The position numbers were made by a program, and so were the translations under genes. Positions 56,602-64,000 of a DNA stretch of 64,000 bases are shown in pieces (the first letter of the stretch is position 1; the number at the start of each line of letters is the position of its first letter). The notes under the pieces were generated by a model that saw only the letters and a list, made by a program, of their open reading frames with translations, was not told the DNA's origin and ran no database searches. Source of the DNA: Roseibium sp. MMSF_3544 (GTDB lineage Bacteria > Pseudomonadota > Alphaproteobacteria > Rhizobiales > Stappiaceae); the NCBI RefSeq assembly GCF_030732845.1, contig NZ_JASHKA010000012.1, positions 1 through 64,000 on the forward strand, written 5' to 3'.

Positions 56602-58119
56602 ATGACGTCTCGCAAGAACATTCTGATCTTGATGGTCGACCAGCTGAACGGAACACTGTTTCCGGATGGTCCGGCAGATTTTCTGCATGCGCCTCACCTC
56701 AAGAAACTCGCCGATCGGTCGGTTAGGTTTCAAAACACCTACACCGCCTCCCCGCTCTGTGCCCCGGGCCGGGCGAGTTTCATGTCCGGACAGCTTCCCC
56801 GCCGCACCGGTGTCTACGACAACGCTGCCGAATTCGCGTCCGATATCCCGACCTATGCCCATCATCTGCGCCGCGCGGGCTACACGACCTGTCTCTCCGG
56901 CAAGATGCATTTCGTCGGTCCGGACCAGATGCACGGCTTCGAGGAACGTCTGACCACCGATATCTACCCGGCTGATTTCGGCTGGACCCCGGACTACCGC
57001 AAGCCGGGTGAACGGATTGACTGGTGGTATCACAATATGGGCTCGGTCACGGGTGCCGGCATTGCCGAAATCTCCAACCAGATGGAATATGACGACGACG
57101 TCGCCTTCCAGGCAATCCGGAAGATCTACGACTATGGGCGCGGCAAATACGACCGACCATTTTGCCTGACCGTCAGCTTTACCCACCCGCACGATCCTTA
57201 TGTCGCCCGCCGGAAATACTGGGATCTTTACGAGGATTGCGATCGCCTTCTGCCTGAGGTACCGGCGAAGGCCTACGAGGACCACGATCCGCATTCCAAA
57301 CGTATCTTCGATGCCAACGACTGGCGCAGCTTCGACATCAAAGAGGACGACATCCGCCGCTCTCGGCGTGCCTATTTCGCCAATATTTCCTATCTCGACG
57401 ACAAGATCGGCGAAATTCTCAGTGCCCTTGAGGCCATGCATCTCGCCGAAGAGACCACCATCCTGTTCGTCTCCGATCACGGCGACATGCTCGGCGAGCG
57501 CGGCCTCTGGTTCAAAATGACCTTCTTCGAAGGGTCCTCACGTGTGCCTTTGATGATTGCCGACAACGACCTGACGCCACAACGCATCACTGCACCCGTC
57601 AGCACGCTCGATGTTCTGCCGTCCCTTTGTGATATTGCCGGCATCGACATGAGTGAAATCATGCCCTGGACCGATGGCGAGAGCCTCGTACCGCTTGCCA
57701 ATGGCAAGGAGAGGACCGCGCCGGTGCTTATGGAATACGCTGCTGAAGCCTCCTACGCACCATTGGTCGGCATCCGCGAAGACGACTGGAAATACGTCCA
57801 TTGCGAACTGGACCCACCCCAGCTTTTCAACCTGACCGACGATCCCTATGAATTGACCAATCTGGCAGAAGACCCGGCCCACGCTGATGCCGTCTCCCGT
57901 TTTGCCGACGCGGTGAAGGCGCGATGGGACATGAGCGCGTTCGATGCCGAAGTTCGCCAATCGCAGGCCAGACGCTGGATTGTCTATGAAGCCTTGCGCA
58001 ACGGTGCTTATTTTCCCTGGGACTACCAACCCCTGCAAAAGGCCTCCGAGCGCTACATGCGCAACCACATGGACCTGAATGACGTCGAAGACAGCCAGCG
58101 CTATCCCCGAGGCGAGTAA
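56602..58119 (+). CDS. betC: Choline-sulfatase BetC
   Basis: Hydrolyses choline-O-sulfate to choline and sulfate, feeding glycine betaine osmoprotectant synthesis or use as carbon and sulfur source. The 505-residue protein has the sulfatase signature with Cys53 (CAPGR, converted to formylglycine), metal ligands in MVDQLNG and SDHGDMLGERGLW, HPHDPY, and the typical C-terminal part (RWIVYEALRNGAYFPWDYQP). It starts at ATG 56602 after GGGGAA. No betA, betB or choX neighbours are present. Confidence 0.94.
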   Translation: MTSRKNILILMVDQLNGTLFPDGPADFLHAPHLKKLADRSVRFQNTYTASPLCAPGRASFMSGQLPRRTGVYDNAAEFASDIPTYAHHLRRAGYTTCLSGKMHFVGPDQMHGFEERLTTDIYPADFGWTPDYRKPGERIDWWYHNMGSVTGAGIAEISNQMEYDDDVAFQAIRKIYDYGRGKYDRPFCLTVSFTHPHDPYVARRKYWDLYEDCDRLLPEVPAKAYEDHDPHSKRIFDANDWRSFDIKEDDIRRSRRAYFANISYLDDKIGEILSALEAMHLAEETTILFVSDHGDMLGERGLWFKMTFFEGSSRVPLMIADNDLTPQRITAPVSTLDVLPSLCDIAGIDMSEIMPWTDGESLVPLANGKERTAPVLMEYAAEASYAPLVGIREDDWKYVHCELDPPQLFNLTDDPYELTNLAEDPAHADAVSRFADAVKARWDMSAFDAEVRQSQARRWIVYEALRNGAYFPWDYQPLQKASERYMRNHMDLNDVEDSQRYPRGE

Positions 58120-58133
58120 GATCGCGCCCGCTC

Positions 58134-58988
58134 TTAGTCCGCGAACACCTCCAGGCCAGCCGGAAGATCTTTGCCGGTCTCCGACGCTTCTTTCTTCACC
58201 GCATCAACAAGGCTCGCCCGGCTGTCTGCATAGTCGGGCGCCGGCGCTCCAGTCGCGATGGCGAGCCGTTCCAGACCAAAGCCACCTCCGACAGGACCTG
58301 CAGCACCGTCACCCGGCTCGACAAGGCAGATCTCGCCGATTTCCAGATAGTCCGGGAGCGGATATTGCAGCTCAGCCGACGTCCCTGACCCGATCGGATA
58401 GTGAAGGCTGACGGTCGCAAAGCCCTTCGTCTCGGGATGACCGGCCGGTGCAAAAAAGCCTGAGCCATCGCCCGCCGACATGGCTTCCGCCTGATCCCGC
58501 TTCACAAAACGCCCCTTCTGCAGAAGCGGATTGCTGCTGAAATAGGGTTCGAACACCTCGGTCGAGACGAACACGAGTTTTTCGGGATCCAGTCCCACTT
58601 CATCAACAACATAGCCGAGCAGGAGTTTGATCGCATCGCGCGGCCCCGCGCCGGTCGACAGATTGAGCACCCCAATATGAAAGAGCGCGAGAACACCCGT
58701 CTCGTTTGACTTCCCCACATCCTCGATCCGGCTTGATGGCTGCACGCTCACGGACATGCCGCCTGGATAAGACTTTCTCGTGTCGTCAAATCTGAGGCCG
58801 CCGTTAAAGCTGCTGCCGGTAATGAGCGGAAGAGGATCAAGGACTTCGGCGCCCGTGTCCGAAAAGTGCTTTGAGAATTCTGCTGCGGAGCTGGCGCCCT
58901 GCTGTGCTGCCGCGAATTTGCAGGGCACCAACAACCCCGCTCCACCGGCCGCGGCAAGGCGAACAACTTGTCGTCGGTTGAGCTTCAT
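58134..58988 (-). CDS. Tat-exported alanyl-tRNA synthetase-like catalytic domain
   Basis: The 284-residue protein starts with a Tat signal (LNRRQVVRLAAAGGAGLLVP, cleavage near residue 28-31). The rest follows the AlaRS catalytic core in order: EFSKHFSDTGAEVLDPLPLI (motif 1 region), SVSVQPSSRIEDVGKSNETG with FHIGVLNLS (AlaRS QRCVRAGGKHNDLENVG..ML-GNFSF), RDAIKLLLGYVVDEVGLDPE with KLVFVSTEVF, YLEIGEICLV (AlaRS YIEIWNIVFM) and GGGFGLERLAIATG (motif 3, GMGLERIA). The AlaRS motif 2 Arg-His-His appears lost. No tRNA-recognition, editing or C-Ala domain. The family assignment is by eye; ATG 58988 follows GGAG. Confidence 0.62.
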   Translation of the reverse strand: MKLNRRQVVRLAAAGGAGLLVPCKFAAAQQGASSAAEFSKHFSDTGAEVLDPLPLITGSSFNGGLRFDDTRKSYPGGMSVSVQPSSRIEDVGKSNETGVLALFHIGVLNLSTGAGPRDAIKLLLGYVVDEVGLDPEKLVFVSTEVFEPYFSSNPLLQKGRFVKRDQAEAMSAGDGSGFFAPAGHPETKGFATVSLHYPIGSGTSAELQYPLPDYLEIGEICLVEPGDGAAGPVGGGFGLERLAIATGAPAPDYADSRASLVDAVKKEASETGKDLPAGLEVFAD

Positions 58989-59247
58989 CAGCGTATTCTC
59001 CAATGTCGAGTGCCTCCCGATGACTTTAGGCGTCGCGCCCACATGTTGCAAAACCTGTCGTGCTGTTTTCGAAGCGACTTCGTTAACGAAACCCTTCATT
59101 TGCAACGAAAAACCAGCATCTCCACCTAACCACGCATTAACTCCGTTTCGCAAAAGCCTGGCGTTTTCACCCCGCGAAAACCTCGCTTTCACTGTCCGCG
59201 TGCGATGACGGGTCAGGGAAAAATTCTGTGAAACGGGGAACCGGAGC

Positions 59248-60777
59248 GTGACACGGGACAGAAAGACAAAGACAGCATCGGCACATGGCAGTGCAAATTC
59301 CGCGCAGAAGGTCAGACTGCGCCACCTTGCCTATGGGTCGATTTCATTGCTTCTAGCCGGCGGCGTCTTCGCCATGGCGTATCTCTTCATCAGCACCACG
59401 CACAGCGCCGACGAACTAGCCCTGCGCCACGAGCGTGCGCTGGTGACGGAAGCCCTGGAACACAGCCTCGAACTGGAGGCGCGGCACCAGACCTTTGTCG
59501 CCGTCAACGACAAGACCGCCACCGAAGTACAAATCGATGATCGCATCGACGACGAGTTCGCGCATGAAATCGCCCGACAGATGTGGCTCGACTTTCATCA
59601 CGACTGGACACTGATCGTCGACAGCAAGAACGACCTGATCCTGGTGGCCGCCGAAGACGAAATCGTGCCGCCGCTCGCAGGTCAGGAAATCCTGGAGGCG
59701 ACACGCGATCTTGTTGCCAAGGCGCGCATTGGCTACCAGGCCGTCCGGCGCCCGGCCGCCGACGGCTACAAAGTGAAGTATGTCGAAAAGGGCGAACTGG
59801 CGCCGATCTATGCCACGGACGTGCGCGATGTCGCCGGCAAACCGGGTCTCGTCAGCGCCATGGCGATCGTGCCCGAATCCGATGACCTTGCCCTTCCCGA
59901 CGGCCCTCCGGGTGTGATCGTCTCCGTTGCGCTGATCGAGGAAGCGTTCCTGGCGGAAATTGGCGATACCTTGCTGCTTCAGGACTTCACGTATGTTGCC
60001 GGCAGCGACCACCACGAAGCCAGCGTGCCTGTCGCCGTGCATGGCCACAAGCCGATCGGCTATTTCGAGTGGACCAGTGAGGCGCCGGGCAGCAAGATCC
60101 GCAATGCCATCGGTCCGATTGCCGCCGTTCTTGTGCTCATGTTCATCGCCGTCGGCGTCTTTTTCGCCCGCAAGCTGGCACAAAAGTCGCGTGCTCTTGA
60201 AGACAGCGAGTCGCTCAACCGCCGCATGGCGTCCCACGATCTGATGACCGGGCTCGCAAACCGGCCCCACTTCCACAACGCCTTCGATCGGGCCATGGCG
60301 AACTGCCACGAAACACCTTGCGCCGTCGTGGCCATCGATCTCGATCGCTTCAAGGCGGTCAACGACACTTATGGTCACGAAGCGGGCGACATGGTTATCC
60401 GCCAGGTGGCGCGCCGCCTGCGCACCACCCTGTCAGAACATGCTTTGGTAGCGCGCACGGGCGGGGACGAATTCATGGCGCTGCTGAGAGGGCCTGTCGA
60501 CGACAACCGCATGCGTTGGCTGTGCGACACGGTGATCGAGGCGGCCGCTCAACCCATCCCTGTTTCCGGCGGCCTGGCACAGATCGGCGTCAGCATCGGC
60601 TGGGCAACAGCCCCCAAACATGCCGACACCGCGTCCCACCTTCTCGCCCTTGCCGACCAGGCGCTTTATTTCGCCAAGGAGAACGGGCGCAACATGGGTG
60701 TTTGCATCGAGGATCTTTACAAGAACCAGACGCCGGAAGTGGTGGACAGACGCAGGCAGGGTCAACGGACAGCCTGA
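59248..60777 (+). CDS. Membrane diguanylate cyclase (CHASE4-like + GGDEF)
   Basis: The 509-residue protein would make cyclic di-GMP. It has a basic N-terminus, helix one (ISLLLAGGVFAMAYLFI, about 31-47), a periplasmic sensor of about 230 residues resembling CHASE4, helix two (AIGPIAAVLVLMFIAVGVFF, about 287-306), a short linker and a GGDEF domain with the intact active site at 405-409. No RxxD inhibitory site precedes it, so product inhibition is unlikely. Starts with GTG at 59248. Confidence 0.9.
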   Translation: MTRDRKTKTASAHGSANSAQKVRLRHLAYGSISLLLAGGVFAMAYLFISTTHSADELALRHERALVTEALEHSLELEARHQTFVAVNDKTATEVQIDDRIDDEFAHEIARQMWLDFHHDWTLIVDSKNDLILVAAEDEIVPPLAGQEILEATRDLVAKARIGYQAVRRPAADGYKVKYVEKGELAPIYATDVRDVAGKPGLVSAMAIVPESDDLALPDGPPGVIVSVALIEEAFLAEIGDTLLLQDFTYVAGSDHHEASVPVAVHGHKPIGYFEWTSEAPGSKIRNAIGPIAAVLVLMFIAVGVFFARKLAQKSRALEDSESLNRRMASHDLMTGLANRPHFHNAFDRAMANCHETPCAVVAIDLDRFKAVNDTYGHEAGDMVIRQVARRLRTTLSEHALVARTGGDEFMALLRGPVDDNRMRWLCDTVIEAAAQPIPVSGGLAQIGVSIGWATAPKHADTASHLLALADQALYFAKENGRNMGVCIEDLYKNQTPEVVDRRRQGQRTA

Positions 60778-61177
60778 ACCATCCAGCTCTAAGCGCGCTG
60801 AATTAGGCACAATGCGGCTCCGCCGTCGCGATTCGCCTGCATCCGCGTGTTCGCGAGGCTGGAACCGGCATTTATGACAGGACGGTTCGCGACGCCCTGA
60901 ATGTCCACACTTAATCTCGTAGCAAGAGCCGGCCCGGCATACACGAACCTTCCTTGGCGTTGCGTCGATTACCGCTTGACGGACAGAGACTTACACGCTC
61001 GAACAGGAACGGGCGTGGCACCGCTGCGGCTCCGCGTCCAGCCGCGGTCACAACCGCGGCCTGCAATTGGTTAACAAACAATTGACATTGCGAAGACGCA
61101 GCCGGGATAGTTGACCGCAAGGTGCCCCCGGTAACGGGCGCCCGGGGTGATTTTAAGAGTATTCAGGGAGGGGTCTG
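60778..61177. other. Intergenic gap with hairpins
   Basis: The 400 bases hold an 8-bp perfect hairpin gccgcggt/accgcggc (61041-61048, 61053-61060) and a GC-rich stem ccccgg/ccgggg (61126-61131, 61142-61147) followed by TGATTTT, 25 bases before the lipoprotein start. The second could be an attenuator-like element in the leader or a terminator. No gene is supported. Confidence 0.45.
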
Positions 61178-62605
61178 ATGCTGACCCGCAGGAGTTCGCG
61201 TTCGCGCGGACGCCGTAGCTTTTTGCGTCCGTTGGCAGGCATTTTCAGTGCACTGTTCGTGGCGAGTTGCGGACCGTCGGGCACCAACTACCTGACCGAA
61301 GGCATCGGATCGAATCTGGTGACCTCGGAAGCCGACATTGCCCAGAGTTCAAACCTCCTCAACACCTATTTCAACTATCTTTGCCAGCAAGCCGGGCTCG
61401 GCGGCCCTTCCGGCGCTTATGCCGGACGGGGTTGCCATTTGGAGCCCATGGGCGACAAACGCTGGTTGCTTGTCGTGTCGCAGGGAATGAACGACATCGA
61501 CCGGCGCTGCGATGCCTATCTGCAATGGCTCGATAACCAGAAACGGTCCAGGGGGCCGATCCAGAGCCAGATCGGATCGGTCAGGGCGGCCACGACCGGC
61601 ATCATGGGTGTGGCGGACGCGTCCGCAGCCGCTCTGACGATCACGGGTCTCGCATTCGATCTCTTGTCGAAAAGCATTGAAAACTACCAAAGCCGTCTGC
61701 TGCTCGAAGTCGAGTCTTCGACCGTCAACACGATCGTGTTGAACCTTCGCAGGAAGTTCAGATCCGATTTCCGGCAGGAGAGAATATCTGTCACCGACCG
61801 CCCGCACGCCGAATATGTGCTCAGATCCTATTTGCGGCTCTGCCTGCCCTTTGCGATCGAGGCCAACATCAACAATTTCTCGACGCTCGGCTCCAACGGG
61901 ATCGCGCCGACCGAAGACAATTCGATCAACTGGTCGCCGATGAGCGGATTGCCGATCGGTGCCGGCGACCGCCCGACCCGGCAGGGCGGTTCAGGCCAGG
62001 GCGGCGCCCGCATTCCGAACGACGACGAAAACAGGAACGTCGTGGCCATGTACGGGACTGGCTCCGGCAAACAGCTCGCCGACCTGCACGAGGATCAGAG
62101 GCGCCTTTGCATTGCTGAGATCGGCGGTTTCGGAGACAAGACCTGGACCGCCGTTGCGATCTATCGGCGGACCCAGGCGGATGCGCCCGACCCCACCATC
62201 TCCGGAGAGGGGCCGTTCTTCAACCTGAGTGACGGCGCGCAGAAAGCCGAGTATGACCGCTTCAGGGCCAATCCCAACACCGGGAACGGCTGCGACACGG
62301 AGCAGTTCGTCAACGTTTACGAAGCCTCCCGCTACGCCACACCCGCAGCGGTCGACGCTTTCGTCGGCAAGGTGAACGAACTCAACATCGACGGCATCGA
62401 CCTGTCCGCACCAAAGGACAGCGCGGGACAATCGGTTTTTGTTGCCAATCAGAATTCGGCATTCCGAAACAGCATTCTGGCTTTGCGGAACAAGCTTGCA
62501 GGGTGTGGTCTGACGGAAACGTTGAGAGACGGACAGGTTCACGTCACCAGAAATCTGGACACGGCTCTATTTAACGCCAAACTGAATGGATCGTGCATAC
62601 AATAA
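61178..62605 (+). CDS. Putative lipoprotein
   Basis: The 475-residue protein has an Arg-rich start, a hydrophobic stretch and a lipobox (LFVASC, Cys31). The mature part is mixed helical and beta with several Cys (YLCQQAG, GRGCHLEP, DRRCDAY, LRLCLPF, NGCDTEQF, AGCGLTET, GSCIQ). A hydrophobic segment (TTGIMGVADASAAALTITGLAF) in the middle could insert in a membrane. No family recognised. Start ATG 61178 follows GGGAGGGG. It is 15 bases upstream of the TIGR02594-type gene, so the two form an operon. Confidence 0.78.
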   Translation: MLTRRSSRSRGRRSFLRPLAGIFSALFVASCGPSGTNYLTEGIGSNLVTSEADIAQSSNLLNTYFNYLCQQAGLGGPSGAYAGRGCHLEPMGDKRWLLVVSQGMNDIDRRCDAYLQWLDNQKRSRGPIQSQIGSVRAATTGIMGVADASAAALTITGLAFDLLSKSIENYQSRLLLEVESSTVNTIVLNLRRKFRSDFRQERISVTDRPHAEYVLRSYLRLCLPFAIEANINNFSTLGSNGIAPTEDNSINWSPMSGLPIGAGDRPTRQGGSGQGGARIPNDDENRNVVAMYGTGSGKQLADLHEDQRRLCIAEIGGFGDKTWTAVAIYRRTQADAPDPTISGEGPFFNLSDGAQKAEYDRFRANPNTGNGCDTEQFVNVYEASRYATPAAVDAFVGKVNELNIDGIDLSAPKDSAGQSVFVANQNSAFRNSILALRNKLAGCGLTETLRDGQVHVTRNLDTALFNAKLNGSCIQ

Positions 62606-62620
62606 ATCCGAGGAAATGAC

Positions 62621-64000
62621 ATGGGCACCTATTTCAAGTCGACCACGTCAACATTCCGGTTTCTGAACAAGGATGACGCTCAGCCGGTCGAAGAGTTTCA
62701 ACCCGACCTCATTTTCCGCGAGATTGTCGAGTCTGACTCCGATCAGGAAAGAACGCATGTCGAGCTCTACTCGCTGGGATCTTTTGTCCAGCCGTCCTGG
62801 CTGAAAACAGACGATCTGGAACTCCTGGAAAACTACACCCCCAAATTCGCCTTCGATCTGGGTGAGTTCGTCCGCTCCTGCGTCAGCGAACACTGGCGCT
62901 TCAACAACAGCGATGTCGCCGATCCCTTCTACACCAACATGGACTTCCTGATCGCGCTGGCCTTCATCCAGTCGAAACTGGATCCCGAAGCTGAAGAGGG
63001 CCAGGCAAGCGAGCGCAAGGGCATATTCGGTCTGACCGAAGCGGAGTGGGAAGCGTTCAGAGCGACGGACTTCGGCAAGGATTACCAGCGCGAAGACCAC
63101 AAAAACCCTTATGCCCAGATTGCCTGCGCAGCCTATCAGATGCACGCGGAGGCCAAGGCGCTCAGCAAGCTTTGGCAAGAAGATGCAACTGTTGGCACCG
63201 ATGACAATCCCTACGTCCCAAGGTTCGGCGAGTTGCTGCGCTGCCGTTTGTTCGGCGTAGACAACACATTTGCGATGCAAAAGGAATTGAAGGCGGGCAA
63301 CCACGGCAAACCCCTGGACGACTTCCTGGCGGAACAGGGGATGGATTCAGCATCGATCGCAGCGCTGCTGGACGACCGCAAGGAATTCATGCGCACCGGG
63401 CAGGGCGCAGCCTCCCCCGCCGAGAGCCTGCACGGTTTCAAGAACAAGGTCGAAACCAAGCTCGACAACAGCTTCAAGGAAGCCCTGAAGCTGATAAAGG
63501 AACACTCGCCGGACACGGTCACCGACAACACAGGATCGGCAAGCTGGATGCCCATTGCAGAGGGCGAACTCGGCACGAGTGAGAGTGACGCCGATGGTCA
63601 GGCGAGGATCACGGAGTATTTTGGCGCGACCGGCACGAACGGCACACATACGACGCCCTGGTGCGGGGCCTTTGCCGCCTGGTGCCTGGATCAGGCGGGT
63701 GGCAAAGCCCGCGAGAGCTATCAGAAGATCAAGCCGACATCTGCAGCGTCAGCCAGCTGGCTCAAATGGGGCCGGCCGATCAATCTCAAGGTACAGCCAC
63801 CGATCGGCGCGGTCGTGGTCATGTCGCCGAATTCCGACACGGACGAGGTTTCCCATGTCGGTTTTTTCCGCGAATACGTGCCCGGCACCTCCAAGGCAAA
63901 GGTCAAGATCCTTGGCGGCAATCAGTCGAATATGGTCACCCATATCGATTTCAGTTCCAGCGATATCGTGTCGATCCACTGGATCGATCCGAAATTCGAT
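62621..64000 (+). CDS. TIGR02594-type cell-wall hydrolase-like protein (partial)
   Basis: The first 460 codons of a gene running off the right edge; ATG 62621 follows GAGGA. No signal peptide. An N-terminal helical part (about 95-190) includes FIQSKLDPEAEEGQASERKG and IFGLTEAEWEAF, like lysozyme/transglycosylase folds but with Gln where Glu is expected. A later part (about 310-460) matches TIGR02594/CHAP-like cysteine hydrolases: WMPIAEGELGTSESD, catalytic Cys in TPWCGAFAAWCL, and His in SHVGFFREY followed by GGNQSN. With the lipoprotein this may be an envelope or effector-type system. Confidence 0.8.
   Translation, partial: MGTYFKSTTSTFRFLNKDDAQPVEEFQPDLIFREIVESDSDQERTHVELYSLGSFVQPSWLKTDDLELLENYTPKFAFDLGEFVRSCVSEHWRFNNSDVADPFYTNMDFLIALAFIQSKLDPEAEEGQASERKGIFGLTEAEWEAFRATDFGKDYQREDHKNPYAQIACAAYQMHAEAKALSKLWQEDATVGTDDNPYVPRFGELLRCRLFGVDNTFAMQKELKAGNHGKPLDDFLAEQGMDSASIAALLDDRKEFMRTGQGAASPAESLHGFKNKVETKLDNSFKEALKLIKEHSPDTVTDNTGSASWMPIAEGELGTSESDADGQARITEYFGATGTNGTHTTPWCGAFAAWCLDQAGGKARESYQKIKPTSAASASWLKWGRPINLKVQPPIGAVVVMSPNSDTDEVSHVGFFREYVPGTSKAKVKILGGNQSNMVTHIDFSSSDIVSIHWIDPKFD

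Overview
The window is about 58-60% GC apart from one AT-rich gap. It reads as chromosomal DNA of an alphaproteobacterium of the Hyphomicrobiales, probably a marine Stappiaceae member (Roseibium/Labrenzia/Stappia). The evidence is the YqeY-dnaG-rpoD order, carA and carB separated by small regulators, an ELM1-family gene next to trxB, an ScfR-type XRE regulator, DUF930/DUF992/DUF3775 proteins, a choline sulfatase and many Tat-type signals. The genus is inference. I found 62 coding regions, two of them cut by the window edges, and no rRNA, tRNA, CRISPR array or transposase.

Region 1 (1-19 kb) is mostly housekeeping. It holds the end of an M91-like peptidase, a Tat-signal protein, a Glu/Pro-repeat TonB-like DUF930 protein, rpoD, dnaG, a YqeY-type gene, carA (with a readable promoter), a MerR regulator, a 0.9 kb AT-rich gene-free gap, a small XRE regulator, carB, greA, a membrane protein, an Lrp regulator, an ELM1-family gene, trxB and a LysR regulator. 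Region 2 (19-34.4 kb) holds msrP without an adjacent msrQ, a serine beta-lactamase-fold hydrolase, an EF-G-like GTPase, small ankyrin, secreted and membrane proteins, an aspartate aminotransferase, a caspase-like protein with a peptidoglycan-binding domain, a PAS protein, two LuxR-type regulators flanking an ScfR-like regulator, and an NTF2-like protein.

Region 3 (34.4-42.6 kb) is mostly minus strand. A thioredoxin-like protein, two tandem L,D-transpeptidases and a small Cys-rich exported protein come first. A polyamine-type ABC importer (ATPase, Tat-exported binding protein, two permeases) then runs into an Asp/Glu/hydantoin racemase gene. A divergent GntR/FadR regulator faces it across a control region with a perfect ATTGTATACAAT palindrome. 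Region 4 (42.6-56 kb) holds a Popeye/cNMP-binding protein, a TPR protein, a DUF6502-DUF5666 pair, and a three-gene plus-strand operon: stand-alone adenylation enzyme, membrane flavoprotein reductase and enoyl-CoA hydratase. It continues with DUF3775, a DegT-type aminotransferase, a DUF1624 acyltransferase with a Cys-rich tail, a choline/aminoglycoside-kinase-fold protein, a SelW-like protein and an overlapping MerR-CMD pair with a textbook MerR operator.

Region 5 (56.5-64 kb) holds choline sulfatase betC behind a TTGATTG-AC-CAATCAA inverted repeat, a Tat-exported protein that looks like an alanyl-tRNA synthetase catalytic core, a membrane GGDEF protein, a lipoprotein, and a TIGR02594-type cell-wall hydrolase running off the right edge. 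The most novel-looking items are the exported AlaRS-like protein and the adenylation/membrane-reductase/crotonase operon, whose start codon lies in overlapping inverted repeats.
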